A DNA stretch of 64,000 bases from Gordionus sp. m RMFG-2023 (lineage: Eukaryota > Nematomorpha > Gordioida > Chordodea > Parachordodidae), in assembly GCF_954871325.1 (NCBI RefSeq), contig NC_088778.1, forward strand, positions 13,915,666 to 13,979,665, written 5' to 3'. Made by a program: the position numbers and the translations under genes. The notes under the pieces are model-generated. The model did no database searches and was not told the DNA's origin. It worked only from the letters and a program-made list of their open reading frames with translations. This document shows, piece after piece, positions 11,811 to 22,439 of this stretch. Position 1 is the first letter of the stretch. Each line of letters begins with the position of its first letter.

Positions 11811-13729
11811 GTTTGATGAAAATTACAATTTTATATTTATCAGCCTTTAGACAGACGTGGTTGAACCTGGAAATTAATTTTTTTGAAAATAGGGCTAAGG
11901 CTTTTAATCTTTTTAACTCAAAATATATTAAAAAATTTCTAAGCAATAAATAGATTTTTTAGGATTAGGGTAAAGAAATTATTTTAATATTAATTTATTG
12001 TTTAAATATGCGTTTCGTTATATTTTTCAATTAAATTTGGGACAGGAAGACCTAGAATTTAAAATAAATAAAGATTTTTGATGGAGCTTCTGCTGAAATA
12101 AATTAAATTTGCAAGGTGCTAAGGAAAGTCTTATTTAAAACATTGAACCAAAATCATTTATATTTTAATTAGTAAGGGATTAATATTTTGATAAGCATTT
12201 TTTGATAATAAATTTGTATAAAGTGTTTTCTTATTGCTTAATCAAAAAGACAATGCCAAAGTTTATCACAAGACATGAAACAATATTCAGCATCATAGGT
12301 AGATTGTAGAATTGAATGGCTACACGTCTTAGAACTTAATTCATTTAATCTCTTATGATGAAATTGCGATTATTGTGAGTCAGGAATTGAGATAACAATA
12401 AAATAATGATTTCCTATTGATTCTTGTTAGGTACTCTGATGGGTCTTTATTCTAGTTATGCGATTAAAAACAAAAATTTTATAAATAGACACGTTATTAT
12501 CTCAAAAAATACCCCTGCGATCAAGATGATATTAAAAAGTTTTAAAAGCAAGCATAGACGGATATTATATTAATTAAATAAGCAGAAGCGAACTTATTAT
12601 CTATGATTCCACTTTCTACAGTCGAAAACAAGGCCCTATAAAAAAAATATATTAGCAAAGTTTAGGAATAGTAAGTCATGAAAATCCTTATGTTATGCTG
12701 GGAATTAGAAATATTGCTTTAATCGGGAAATTTTTTATATAAAGAAGTTACCCACCCCCAAGGTATAATTATTTTCAAACCTATGATGATTTCGACAGAA
12801 ACTGATCCAGCCAGCCCTGGTGCCTACCCTATGAATATTATACAGTATTCTAGTGATCTTTTAACTAAACTTAATTTTAGTTCGATGAGTATTGTTTTAT
12901 TTTTTGTTATTATATACATTTAAAATCATTAATTGAGTGAGTTTTATTAAATTTAAAAATCTGATTTTGCCAGAAAAACACCAATATGTATAGAATTTTG
13001 AGTAATTTGTTAATTTTAGAAAATTCAAAAACGGTTTAGCATAAAAATAGGGGGGAAATAATTAGACAAAAATTAGGCATCTGCTAAGGAGCTCTAATTG
13101 TCCTTCATTAATATATCGTTACATAATAAATATATATAAAATAATTATATAATAATAATTTTAATAAATATGAATATATAATAATTAAGACTAGGCTTAT
13201 TTTTGCATAACCTTGACGTGCTATTAGCCGAGCTCCCAGTGTATACTTTTTGTCTAATTAATGCCAGGCGATCTTTTGGCTAAGCCTAATTAGGTTTAGC
13301 CGATTTTTAGGCTAATAACGCTACTTATAAATTTCTGGCAATCTTATGACAATTTTGACATTTTTATATGAATTATTTAGATGCAAATGATGTATTATAT
13401 CAATAAAACATAGTCCATAAAAAATAGAAGAATAATCTTTATAATCATCCATGTAAGAGACTTAATAAACCAATGGAATCTACAAGCCCCGGGTTTGGGG
13501 CTTGTTGGAGAAAAATTTAACTTTTATTAGAATCAATAAAATATTAAAAATATTTATAATTTATAACTTCAGGTAAAAGTTTGTTGGGATACAACAATTA
13601 TTTTCAGGCTTATGATGATTTTGACAAAAACGCCGAATAGCCCTAGTCCTTACTATTGGAAGAAAGTTGATCATGAGATCAAAAATTTAGATTATTTACC
13701 GGTTGACTAAAAAACGTTACGTTTTTAAA

Positions 13730-14706
13730 TCTTTATAACTCTGAAACGCGTCATCGTTCTTTTTATGAAATCTATTTTTTTGTGTATCTTAATAATCTCA
13801 AAATATTTTAAATTTTAATGTAGTCAGGACACTCATCTTTTTAAAAATTTCTCCTAAATCATAAACTATAACATAAAAATATTTCAGTATTATCAAAGAA
13901 ATCTCATTATTAAATGCCAAGCTAACAATATAAGCATATACAGTAATTTTGTAAATTGATAATGATAAAATTATGCCAAGAGAAGAAAAATGGAAAGAAG
14001 TTTAATTCCTGAATTTTCTAGAAGAAAGTGGAATATTAGTCCAGTTCAACAGCTTTAAAGAGACCTCAAGATACGGGTTCCATATATCAAACTATCAAGT
14101 AATAGGTTACAACCTTTTGAATCTTACAAACTTGAAAAAAAATTGGTAAAATATGGCTCTTAATATCAAATTAACGTTTATTGTCAGGTAGTGTTGTTAA
14201 ACGGAACGTTTTGAGCCGATTTTTAAAAACGGCTAATTCAATATTATATCCAGAAAAATATTACGCAGGCCTGAAGAAGATTTTGCTCACAGAAGGAACA
14301 AAGGTTTAGACATATATTATCGAAATCTCGAGGCTTAGGCAATATTTTTCGGCCTAAAATATTGAGTTAGCCGTTTTAAAAAATCGGCTCAAAACGAGCC
14401 GTTTAACAACACTAGTCAGGTTCATTCAAGAAAAAAAGGATAGATTAGATATACTTTGTGTTTTCCATTATAATTTATAATTACGAAAAAAGGCGAGCGT
14501 CCGGCTTATGAATATAATAGGAACACGTCTAGCCTATTTTCAAATAAATAAAAATAAATGAGGGTCTTAAATTACTTTTTGTCCAATATTAGTATTTCAA
14601 ATTTTTTAAAAAACGATTTAATCTAATTATTAAAAAAAATTGAGGATAGGAAACTTCATAAATAGCAAGTGACGTGTTTTAGAGTTATAAAAATTTAAAA
14701 AACGCT
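13730..14706. repeat. Nested imperfect inverted repeat inside the foldback element
   Basis: TTTATAACTCTGAAACGCGT and following bases (13733-13800) recur inverted at about 14637-14706, where the minus strand reads TTTATAACTCTAAAACACGT followed by a TTTATGAA patch. This may be the pair of ends of an older transposon nested in the foldback element, with the 14190 MITE inserted inside it. Confidence 0.45.
14190..14413. mobile_element. 224-bp hAT-type MITE nested in the foldback element
   Basis: Inverted ends of roughly 55 bp start AGTGTTGTTAAACGG on both sides and share GTTTTGAGCCGATTTTTAAA and ACGGCTAA. The flanks TGTCAGGT (14182-14189) and AGTCAGGT (14414-14421) agree at 7 of 8 bases. A relative with the same inner motif (CGATTTTTAAAAACGGCTAA) is at 60120-60341, and a solo end is at 32335-32400. 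Confidence 0.85.
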
Positions 14707-15029
14707 ATGTTAAATAAATATAGAAACGTCAATTAGGCTGGTTTTCTCGTTTTTTGAAAAAGGTCTCAACTTGCTAAATGAGTTGCAATATAATTAGTTA
14801 GTTTAAAGAATTTCTTTAGAAAAATAGAGATCGGGAAAAACATTATCAGCTAGGAATTTCCAAAAGGTGACAAATTTATGGTTCCCAATATATTTAAAAA
14901 TAAAAACATAATAAAGATGAATTATTTATTAAGGACTAAGTGGATAAGTAGTAAAGAATTTTAATACTTTATATTAATTATATGGATCATTTGTCAAATA
15001 TAAATCAGTATTGCATACGTTATAATTAA

Positions 15030-15466
15030 TTCATGATATTACATTCGCGATAATGAATTCGCTGCATTTGCTATAATGCATTCGCGATAATATATTCGCT
15101 GTAATGCATTTGCAATAATAATTTCGCGGTATTGCATTCCCTCTAATGCATTCGCGCTAATACATTCGCGAAAATGCATTCGAGATAATGTCTTCGCTCT
15201 AATACATTAGCTATGATGGCGTTCATACATTTGCTGTAATGCATTCGCGCTAATACATTCGCTATAATGCATTCGCGATAATGTCTTCGCTCTAATACAT
15301 TCGCTATGATGCATTCGCGGTCATACATTCGCTGTAATGCATTCGCGATAATTTTTTTGCGATAATGCATTCGCGATACTGTTTTCGCTATGATGCATTC
15401 GCGATAATGCATTCGCTATAATATCTTTTCGCGGTAATGCATTTCGCGGAAAAAGTTTCGCGGTAT
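15030..15466. repeat. Right array of 14-bp units, inverted copy
   Basis: Reverse-complement counterpart of the left array, about 30 units. Variant units such as GCGAAGACATTAT and GCGAATGTATTAGA occur in matching order from the outer end. The two arrays therefore descend from one ancestral inverted repeat and were not built independently. Confidence 0.9.
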
Positions 15467-15487
15467 TGACGTGATACGAGTTTATAT

Positions 15488-16446
15488 CTATTAAAAATTA
15501 ATTTTTATTTCATGATATTGCATATTTCATTTAAATAAATATAAAACTCAATAAAACATTTTATAACCATTTAGTGGGTAGGCTAAAAAAAAAAATAAAC
15601 ATGGTCCTGGGTAAACTTTATTATTTTATTTAATACAAAACTATTATTTTTAAAAAATGTAAACCCATCAAAGGCCTATAATAAGTGAATCTAAACAAAA
15701 ACATTTATAAAAAGAAATTCATCCAAACTTCTCAGCAATAATGGCAATTATGATATATATTATAAGTCTCCAAAACCAAGGGCACTTTGGCCCATTACAA
15801 ATTTTTCTCACATTGCCCAACCTGATAAATTTTTTACCAGGTTTGGCCAATTATGTGCACAATTATATCATATCATAAATAAACTGTTTATTTTTTTTTG
15901 AATTAACTACATTATTTATAGATTTAGTATTAAGAGTATGACAACTCTTATACAAAGATTAAAACATCTAGTAATTTATTTTCAAATAATAATTGAAATT
16001 TAAAAAATAAATTCCAGGTTGGACTATTAAAATTTTACAAATCTGAGTTTGTGAGGCCCTGCCTAATTTTTTATGCAGAAATTGTCTGGCCCAATCCAAA
16101 AATTTTTATGCATATTTTGCCCAGCTCATTATATTTTTTTTAAAAAATTCTTGCTTGTTTTAAATTTTATTAGCTTGTGGGCTGGGTTTAGAACAAGCTG
16201 AGCCAGGCTTTGCAGATCTTTAATATGTTTTAGATTTAGAGAACCTAATATTTATAAAATATTGTAATGTTATTTTTGTTTATTTATTTTACATTACTCC
16301 TTCCTTTATCTTTTGGGTACACCCCATGAAATAATCTTTATCAAGCCAGAGGACCCCTCCCCTACATAATTGTGATTAATCAAGCTAATTTCATCTTTGA
16401 ATTATTTATGGATGGTTGTCAGAACTACATAAAAACATACAATTAC
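15488..16446. other. Interval below the BCKDHA exons, with GGCCCA-type repeat
   Basis: No further exon of the BCKDHA-like gene was recognised here on the minus strand. From about 15765 to 16226 the text has recurring GGCCCA/GGGCTGGG patches and ends GGCTTTGCAGATCTTTAA, resembling the GC-rich (T)AGAGATCTGCA-ended repeat family. Confidence 0.4.
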
Positions 16447-16836
16447 CTGCTTCTCTATATTGAGCATATATCATATCATGTTGATCAAATGCAGCTGCAC
16501 TACCAATTTGACAAGCTTCCTCACCATTATTTGTCATGTAAAATGATATTCTACCTTGCCTTTGACTATCGTAAAGAATTTTATCCATTATATTCAATTT
16601 AATCATATCTTGGTACATTTTAATTAGTGTATTTTTATCTAACTATAAAAATTATTATTATGCATGTATATTTTTGTAACCTTTTTATCATGAGCAGATG
16701 GAGAGACTCTACCATCCTCATTCAGAATTTTATAAATGGGAATCTTTTTCTCTGATATTTTGAGCAATTTTAATTGAGATGTTTCTTCGATAATTTGTTT
16801 GTGAAAATGGCGAATGCTTTTGCCTATTAATTTAAT
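16447..16836 (-). CDS. BCKDHA: Branched-chain 2-oxoacid dehydrogenase E1 alpha, two exons only (partial)
   Basis: E1-alpha of the mitochondrial branched-chain 2-oxoacid dehydrogenase complex decarboxylates the keto acids of Leu, Ile and Val using thiamine diphosphate. Exon A (16836-16681) reads [20 protein letters not shown], matching human GIPIYRVMDRQGQI. A 38-bp intron with GT-AG ends follows. Exon B (16642-16447) reads [20 protein letters not shown] then [20 protein letters not shown] and YAQYREAG, nearly identical in pattern to human [20 protein letters not shown] to GQYREAG. It ends in phase 1 at a clear donor (CAG/GTAATT). The mitochondrial presequence and the ThDP-binding and catalytic exons were not found on either side. 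Either they lie behind long introns, possibly beyond the foldback element, or this is a relic. Both exons are open, which argues for a live or recently live gene. Confidence 0.85.
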
Positions 16837-17466
16837 CTTAAAATGAAAAGAAATATTTATTAATCATTTTTAAAAAAATTAATTAAAACAATTTATTTAT
16901 GAGTTCATATAAAAAAAATATTATGAAAATACATCAGACAGAAATGGCCCAATTTAACAAAATTTTTAATGCTAAATGTCTTTTAAGTGGGGCTAATCTT
17001 TTGTTTGAATTTTAAAATTGATTTTCATAATGACATAAACAAGAATTCCAAAAGTAATCATATCCTTTAAATTTATTTTCTGTTTACTTTCATCATGTGT
17101 TATAAAATATAAGATCATGAATTAGAGCAAATAAAAGCCTAATGCTAAACTTTGACCAGTCTATACCAATTATAATCATAACATTACTATGATGACATTT
17201 TGATTATAAATTTTAAAAGTAAATAATTTTAATATTTTTTCTTACACTATTTAATTTCTTTAAAAAAATGAGTTACCATAAACAAAATCTTTTTTAAATA
17301 TGTAAATTTTATAGGAAAAATAAGTGATTAATATTTTAAAAAAAATTTTTCCTACTATTTTAGAAGTACATCCTTATATTTTTAACTTTATTCTCCTTTT
17401 ATAGCTCCTTTCATTATCAGAGTTAGCTCCTTCATTTCCACAAAGTATTTAATGAATTCTTTATTC
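16837..17466. other. AT-rich upstream flank of the BCKDHA exons
   Basis: This interval should contain the intron and 5' exon of the BCKDHA-like gene if it is intact. No presequence-like exon is recognisable. Confidence 0.3.
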
Positions 17467-17564
17467 TCAGTCTATTGTTATTTCATCAGAGTTATTCGGT
17501 TCCACATAAACTCGTGTTCCTAAATTGTTGTCTTTTGATTCCATTATTCTAGCTGACAATCCTC
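17467..17564 (-). other. Possible unidentified coding exon
   Basis: After an acceptor-like CTTGCAG, the minus strand reads GGLSARIMESKDNNLGTRVY then VEPNNSDEITID before a stop. After a shift, ENKEFIKYFVEMKELTLIMK follows. The composition and polarity pattern look coding, but I do not recognise the family. It may be an exon or a decayed transposon gene. Confidence 0.25.
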
Positions 17565-17664
17565 CTGCAAGGTCAAGATTGTTAAAATAAAGTGAGAGCT
17601 CTCCGGTTTCACATTATCTCATCTGGTTTCGGTTCAAGCAAAAACAATAATGCCCTAAATTCTA

Positions 17665-19510
17665 ATGTAGTAAATCCTATAAATCCCTCAAGAATCTCCT
17701 AAAAATTTCATAAATCTTAATATTTTTTTAATATTACGACTACAAATTTTATTCCTATATCAAACTTGGCTCTTACTTATTCCCACCATGGAATCATTTA
17801 TTTTTTTATAGAGAGCGTCTATGACTAAATTATTTATTTGATTCCTAAGATTAGTTGATGTCGTGTGTGCTATATATATGCCAACTAAATAATTAGCAAT
17901 TTATCTCTCTTTATATTAAATTTTCAATTTTATTTGGAACAACATTATTAGGGTTTTATTTGATAACAAGGTTATTAAAAACCACTTCCCTTGGATTAAA
18001 TTCTTGGATAGTAACAGTTTTTCTTTACTTTTTCTCGTGAAAATAATCTTCTCCAAGTCTCTGAGAGTTAGTGTTATTTAACATAATTAATATCATCTCA
18101 AAAAAATTTTCATGATTTCAATTTCAAAAGTACAAAGTATATTATTTTGGGCTGATCCCCTGTAGGACAAATATTTATTTTTTTAAATGGATATTATTAC
18201 GAATCTATAGATCCCTTTATTATTTAAAAGCCAATTCATATATATTTTAATAATGAATTATAAAATAATAGAATAAAATATCAATTAATCAACATTTGAC
18301 TTTCATTTTAACAGAAAGGGCCTTTTTTACAAAAAAAATATAAAGAAAACACATAAATCTAATGATAATTCTCAAAAAATATTGAAATGATATTCTAAAT
18401 GCTAGAGAAGGAGATATAATTAATATAATATACAAAATATATGAATATGATAAAAGATCATAACTTATTATAATAAAATTACAAGCCATGGCCGAAATTA
18501 GATATATATCAAATGAAGAACAAAAGGGACGATTCATTTATTAAGGATCTATAAAAATAATTTTTTTAAATTCAAATTAAAAGATCCCGACATCAATAAA
18601 GGGTGGTCACTATTCAACCCATTTTTAATTTTCAAACTCAAAAAAAAAATTTTACATAATTTTCTTTAAAAATCAAAAATATTTAAATTAATATAATTCA
18701 TTGATTATTATAAAATATTACAAACACTTCAAAAATGTTCATCATTTGTCTGTTTGCGCCAATATGTCAAGAGACGTATACACTCCCCCCCCCTAAGTCA
18801 TTGCTATATTAACCCCTGCCCCCATCTACCTCCTACCCCCCAATTTCCATCAACATCTAAAATTCAAAATATAAAAATATCCAAATTGAAATGAGCAAAA
18901 AGAAAACAAAATTACCCCCTTCTATTTCAATGACGACGAACTTGCATCACCCCCTTCCCACCTTATTGAAAGTCATTGGTTAGTTCTGGATGACGCCAAC
19001 AATCCAGTATTTAATCATTGGATGGGTTATGAGTCGGTTATTGGTCAAATCACAATAATTTAAAATATTTTTTGTGATAATGTTACACGTAATTATAGCC
19101 ACATATAACAAGAATGAACATTTCCCAATAGATATCACTAGCAATGTAGTATTTAGTCATGGGCCGGGTATGAGTAGGCAATTGTTCAAATTATATTATT
19201 TGGGATAATGTTTTTCACTTAAATTTATGTTGAAAACAAAAATGAAGAGACAATATATGCCTTCTTTGCGGTTATTTTTCAATTCTAAACTCAATCATAA
19301 GTTAAATATCAAAGAAACCTATCTTCTTTTTTTTAATTTTCAGGTTTTCTAAATACTAACAAACATAATTTATTAATATCTGAAATGTAATGTATGAAGT
19401 TTTTGAAATTAAATTATCCAAAAATTAGATTGCAAATCTTATATTTAAACTTTATCTTAAATTAAAGTTTATTTTATGATAACTAAATCAATATGAAAAT
19501 CAGAATTAAA
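17665..19510. other. AT-rich interval without recognised genes
   Basis: Poly-C runs occur near 18784-18840, possibly marking an old transposon end. At 19005-19050 and 19136-19180 a phrase containing CCAGTATTTAATCATTGGATGGGTTATGAGT recurs in diverged form as GTAGTATTTAGTCATGGG, suggesting an old local duplication. Open frames here are short and show no domain pattern. Confidence 0.35.
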
Positions 19511-19512
19511 TT

Positions 19513-19640
19513 TCTACACCACCAGGAACGTCAAATTCTAATTGGAGTGGCGAAAGAAATAAGGAAAGAGATTCCTTGATACGTGAAGCAATGATTTTGG
19601 AAAAAGCTCTTTAGAGGAAAGACCCTACTGAGATGGGTAT
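19513..19640 (+). other. Possible coding fragment, unidentified
   Basis: One frame reads STPPGTSNSNWSGERNKERD then SLIREAMILEKAL, a TAG stop at 19612, then RKDPTEMG. The charged helix-like pattern and the GC content are unlike the surroundings. It could be a decayed exon or a transposon remnant. No family is recognised. Confidence 0.3.
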
Positions 19641-19881
19641 GACTAAATACTTTATAAACTGCATTGCTAAAAGGCAATTAATAATTATTATATAATCTTT
19701 TTTAAAAATAATTTTCAGAAACAGTTTTTTAAATATAATAAAATTAATTTTTTAATTTAAAAAAGAATAGTGATTAAATATCTGTTAATATAAAAATGTA
19801 TTTTTGGGGAAAATATATATTTAAAATGAAAATCTATAAATTTTGAGAGTGGGTTATTTTTTTTTAAATTTATAGGTTTTA

Positions 19882-20243
19882 ATACGAATTAGAGATTTGC
19901 AATGCCCGGCTCGGCTCCGGTTAACGTCTGATTTTTTTATTTGGGCAAAAAATTAATGAACCGGCTGGACAGACAAAAATTAGAATGCCCCCAGCAGCGC
20001 ACTTTGTAGGTATAAAAAATTATTCCAAAAGCCTAATTTTTTTAAAATAACATTTTTTATTTTGCATATAATTTTAATGATTATATAAATCTAAATCCTC
20101 ATCGTAATTAGTGTTATTTCTCCATAAGATATAATTTCGGATTATAAAAAACTGGGCCGGGCAACCTTATTAAAAAAAATTGGAACCGGACTGGGTATAA
20201 ATTTGGACGGGCAGGGCGAAAACTAAATTCGGTCCTAGCCTGG
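19882..20243. repeat. GC-rich dispersed repeat (AGAGATTTGCA end, CCCGGCTCGGC clusters)
   Basis: It begins TAGAGATTTGCAATGCCCGG. It carries GGCTCGGCTCCGG, ACTGGGCCGGGCAA and GGACGGGCAGGGC patches in otherwise AT-rich sequence. It resembles the repeat at 48633-49042, which has target duplications. No matching right end was found. Confidence 0.5.
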
Positions 20244-21032
20244 TCATTTGATCAAATTAAATAAATATTGATAAATTTACCATTTGGGAAAATGCCTCCA
20301 CGTGTTTATAATTATCGTGTTTGCCACCCTTTTTACAATAAACTTTGAAAAATTCCTAAATTGCATTAAAAGATTGGAACTTCGAAGCCTTGTAAAAAAT
20401 TGATTATTTCCGAGTTTTTTTTCCCATATAAAATATTATAGCATGTTTCTGGCTTTCCAAGACCTAGGCTACTAGAAATCGGCCTAGTCTCGGATTTTTA
20501 AAAAGATTATTAACCATGTTAATGAAAAATTTTAAAATTTTAGCTATTTCCAAGTCTTGCTTGTGATCCAGGCGCGTACGCAGGAATTTGGTCTGGGGGG
20601 GGGGGAGAAGTTTTTATAATAAATTAATATTTTTAATTAAAAATACTAAGCATAAATTTATTAGGATTAATAACTTTTCTAATACACAATTTTAAACTAA
20701 TGTGAATTAAAAAAATTATATATATAAACCGGCATTTAAATGTGAATCATAAAATATAAAGTGAATATAACCCACGATATGAATCACCTAAATGACCCAA
20801 AATTGAAATTTGAATTTTTTGAGCTTTTAAAATATATAAAGTATAAAAAATTTAAATGTTGTAAATATAAATTAATACACAAAAAGTTTCTTAGGAATAA
20901 TTGTATTTTGTATGTTTTGAGCTAATTTTTCAATTATCAATCCTTGCTTGGCGTTAAATGTCTATGAATATTCAAAAGATCCAAATCATTCAATCTACTT
21001 TCAGATGTTGTATTTCATAGGTATGTTTTTCA

Positions 21033-21338
21033 CAGACTTGCAGGCCCGGCCCCTGAGCCGGACCGTATTTTAATTTTTTTAAATATACCCGGGCCGGGCT
21101 CGTAATTTTTTTTTAAAAAACACCCGGGCTGGGCCTGAAAATTTTTAAGAAAAAATATCCGAGCCGAGTTGTATATTTTAAAACCAAATATTTGAAATCG
21201 CCATTATTAGCTATAAATATCAAAAATAAATATAATTTATTTAAAAAAATTCGGGCTAAGCCAACCGGGCCGGGCCGGAAAAAATTTTAAAATAAAATCT
21301 GGGCCTGGTCCTGCAAATGGTACCTCTGCAAGGCTCTG
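21033..21338. repeat. GC-rich dispersed repeat nested in the hAT element
   Basis: The left end is CAGACTTGCAGGCCCGGCCC and the right end GTACCTCTGCAAGGCTCTG. CCCGGGCCGGGC-type clusters alternate with poly-A/T. The core around ATTTGAAATCGCCATTATTA is shared with the copies at 37690-37819 and 55975-56240. Confidence 0.65.
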
Positions 21339-21507
21339 TTATTCTTCTTAAAAAAGTGAATGTTCTCTCATTAGTTTACTAAAGAGCTGCTAATATATAT
21401 ATAACCATTTTAATAATTGGGAGTATAATCTAAAATGTGTTTGAAATAAAAAGCATCCATAGCATTTTTTGGGACTGTATCAACCATAGTTAATCTTTTA
21501 ATCATAG

Positions 21508-22085
21508 TTATTCAGCTAATAAGGCATCATAAGATATTTTAACATCTTCATGATAAAAATATAACAAATATTTATATTTTTTTTCTATCACCATATGAAA
21601 AAGGTTGGGAGAGGGGACATTTGTTTTATAATACTCTTCTACTGATCCTATATTAATGTTTTGATGATGAGCTTGCTTGCTGCAAGTCGAGGGGGACAAA
21701 TATTTAACACGTATAGCTCTGCTTTTGACTCAACAATAACATATAAAATTTGAAATTCTTCAACAACACTAGCTCTATTTCCTTGAGTTCTAATAAAATG
21801 CTCTCCGCTATTCTCATCTTCTTAATCAAGTCAATGTTATGTTTTTAAAAGTATTACATAAAATAGTTGTATAATTAAATAATACATTCTAATGAGAAAA
21901 AAAATTTGGAATAAGTATTGAATCCAATAATTTTCTTTCTTCTGAGGAAATATTTCTTTCAAGCCATTGTGATATTTCAGTAATAGCATTAATAATCAGC
22001 TCTTCTAACTCCAAAATAGATGTTACTGTGGCGGAGACTCGATCTCGTTGGACAAGCTTGCAATTTTTTTCTCCCTGTTGGACAA
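21508..22085 (-). pseudogene. Decayed ZMYM/DUF4371-type hAT transposase
   Basis: The minus strand shows HHQNINIGSVEEYYKTNV, the VEEYY motif of this transposase family. Before it come TSILELEELIINAITEISQW and LERNISSEE, consistent with the preceding helical segment. Several stops and shifts break the frame. It lies inside the 20569-22431 hAT element and is probably its own former transposase. Confidence 0.6.
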
Positions 22086-22233
22086 GGAGTTTCAGAGATA
22101 ATTATTATTTTATTAGAAATTTAGATAAATATTACGCCACTAAAATTTGAAAATAATAGGTAAATTACGCCAAGGAAAACTTGAAATCGAAATTGATTGA
22201 TAAAATAACTTAGTAGATGAATGTGATAAATAA

Positions 22234-22290
22234 AATATATATACATATATATATATACATATATATATATATTATATATATGTATATATG
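22234..22290. repeat. (AT/ATAC)n microsatellite
   Basis: Alternating TATA with occasional ACAT forms a simple repeat inside the hAT element. It encodes a spurious Tyr/Ile-rich frame. Confidence 0.85.
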
Positions 22291-22439
22291 AGATAAGAAT
22301 AAATATTAACAAATATAAATTAATATTAACAATAATATTTTTGAAAAATATAATCCGGCATCTGCATTTTTTGGCTTTGGGGGGGGGGGGGGTTGTCCCC
22401 CTGTCCCCCCCCCCCGCTGCGTACGCGCCTGCTGTGATC

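Larger units (their letters stand above)
11268..15479. mobile_element. Foldback-type element with long tandem-repeat inverted ends
   Basis: A 4212-bp element lies between exact 8-bp direct repeats GTTTATAT (11260-11267 and 15480-15487). Both ends carry CGTCAATACCGCGAAA-like sequence in inverted orientation (left ATGTCAATACCGCGAAAA; right, reversed, ACGTCAATACCGCGAAAC). Each end then runs into several hundred bases of a 14-bp-period array, GCGAATGCATTATC-like on the left and its reverse complement on the right. This architecture (long inverted repeats made of tandem repeats) is that of foldback elements such as Drosophila FB or Galileo, though those make 9- and 7-bp duplications. The interior shows no recognisable transposase, so the copy is probably non-autonomous. 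It carries nested repeats at 13730-14706 and a hAT MITE at 14190-14413. Confidence 0.85.
20569..22431 (-). mobile_element. hAT element with CAGGCGCGTACG ends and G-tracts
   Basis: The left end reads CAGGCGCGTACGCAGGAATT followed by an eleven-G run; the right end reads long C runs followed by GCTGCGTACGCGCCTG. The two are inverted copies. Flanks TTGTGATC (20561-20568) and CTGTGATC (22432-22439) match at 7 of 8 bases. The 1863-bp copy contains a decayed ZMYM/DUF4371-type transposase on the minus strand and a nested GC-rich repeat at 21033-21338. A shorter relative lies at 55526-56293. Confidence 0.85.

Noticed and set aside
11605-11850. Open frame with a repeated MHYRECIIA-like peptide
   Set aside because: It is the translation of the 14-bp array of the foldback element; three units make 42 bp, giving a false 14-residue protein repeat.
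15143-15412. Open frame with a repeated MHYRECIIANVLAR peptide on the minus strand
   Set aside because: Same artefact in the inverted arm of the foldback element.
16372-16602. Plus-strand frame opposite the BCKDHA exon
   Set aside because: Antisense shadow; the minus strand matches E1-alpha clearly.
18289-18537. 82-residue hydrophobic minus-strand frame
   Set aside because: Composition follows AT-rich DNA; no start context, splice signals or family resemblance.
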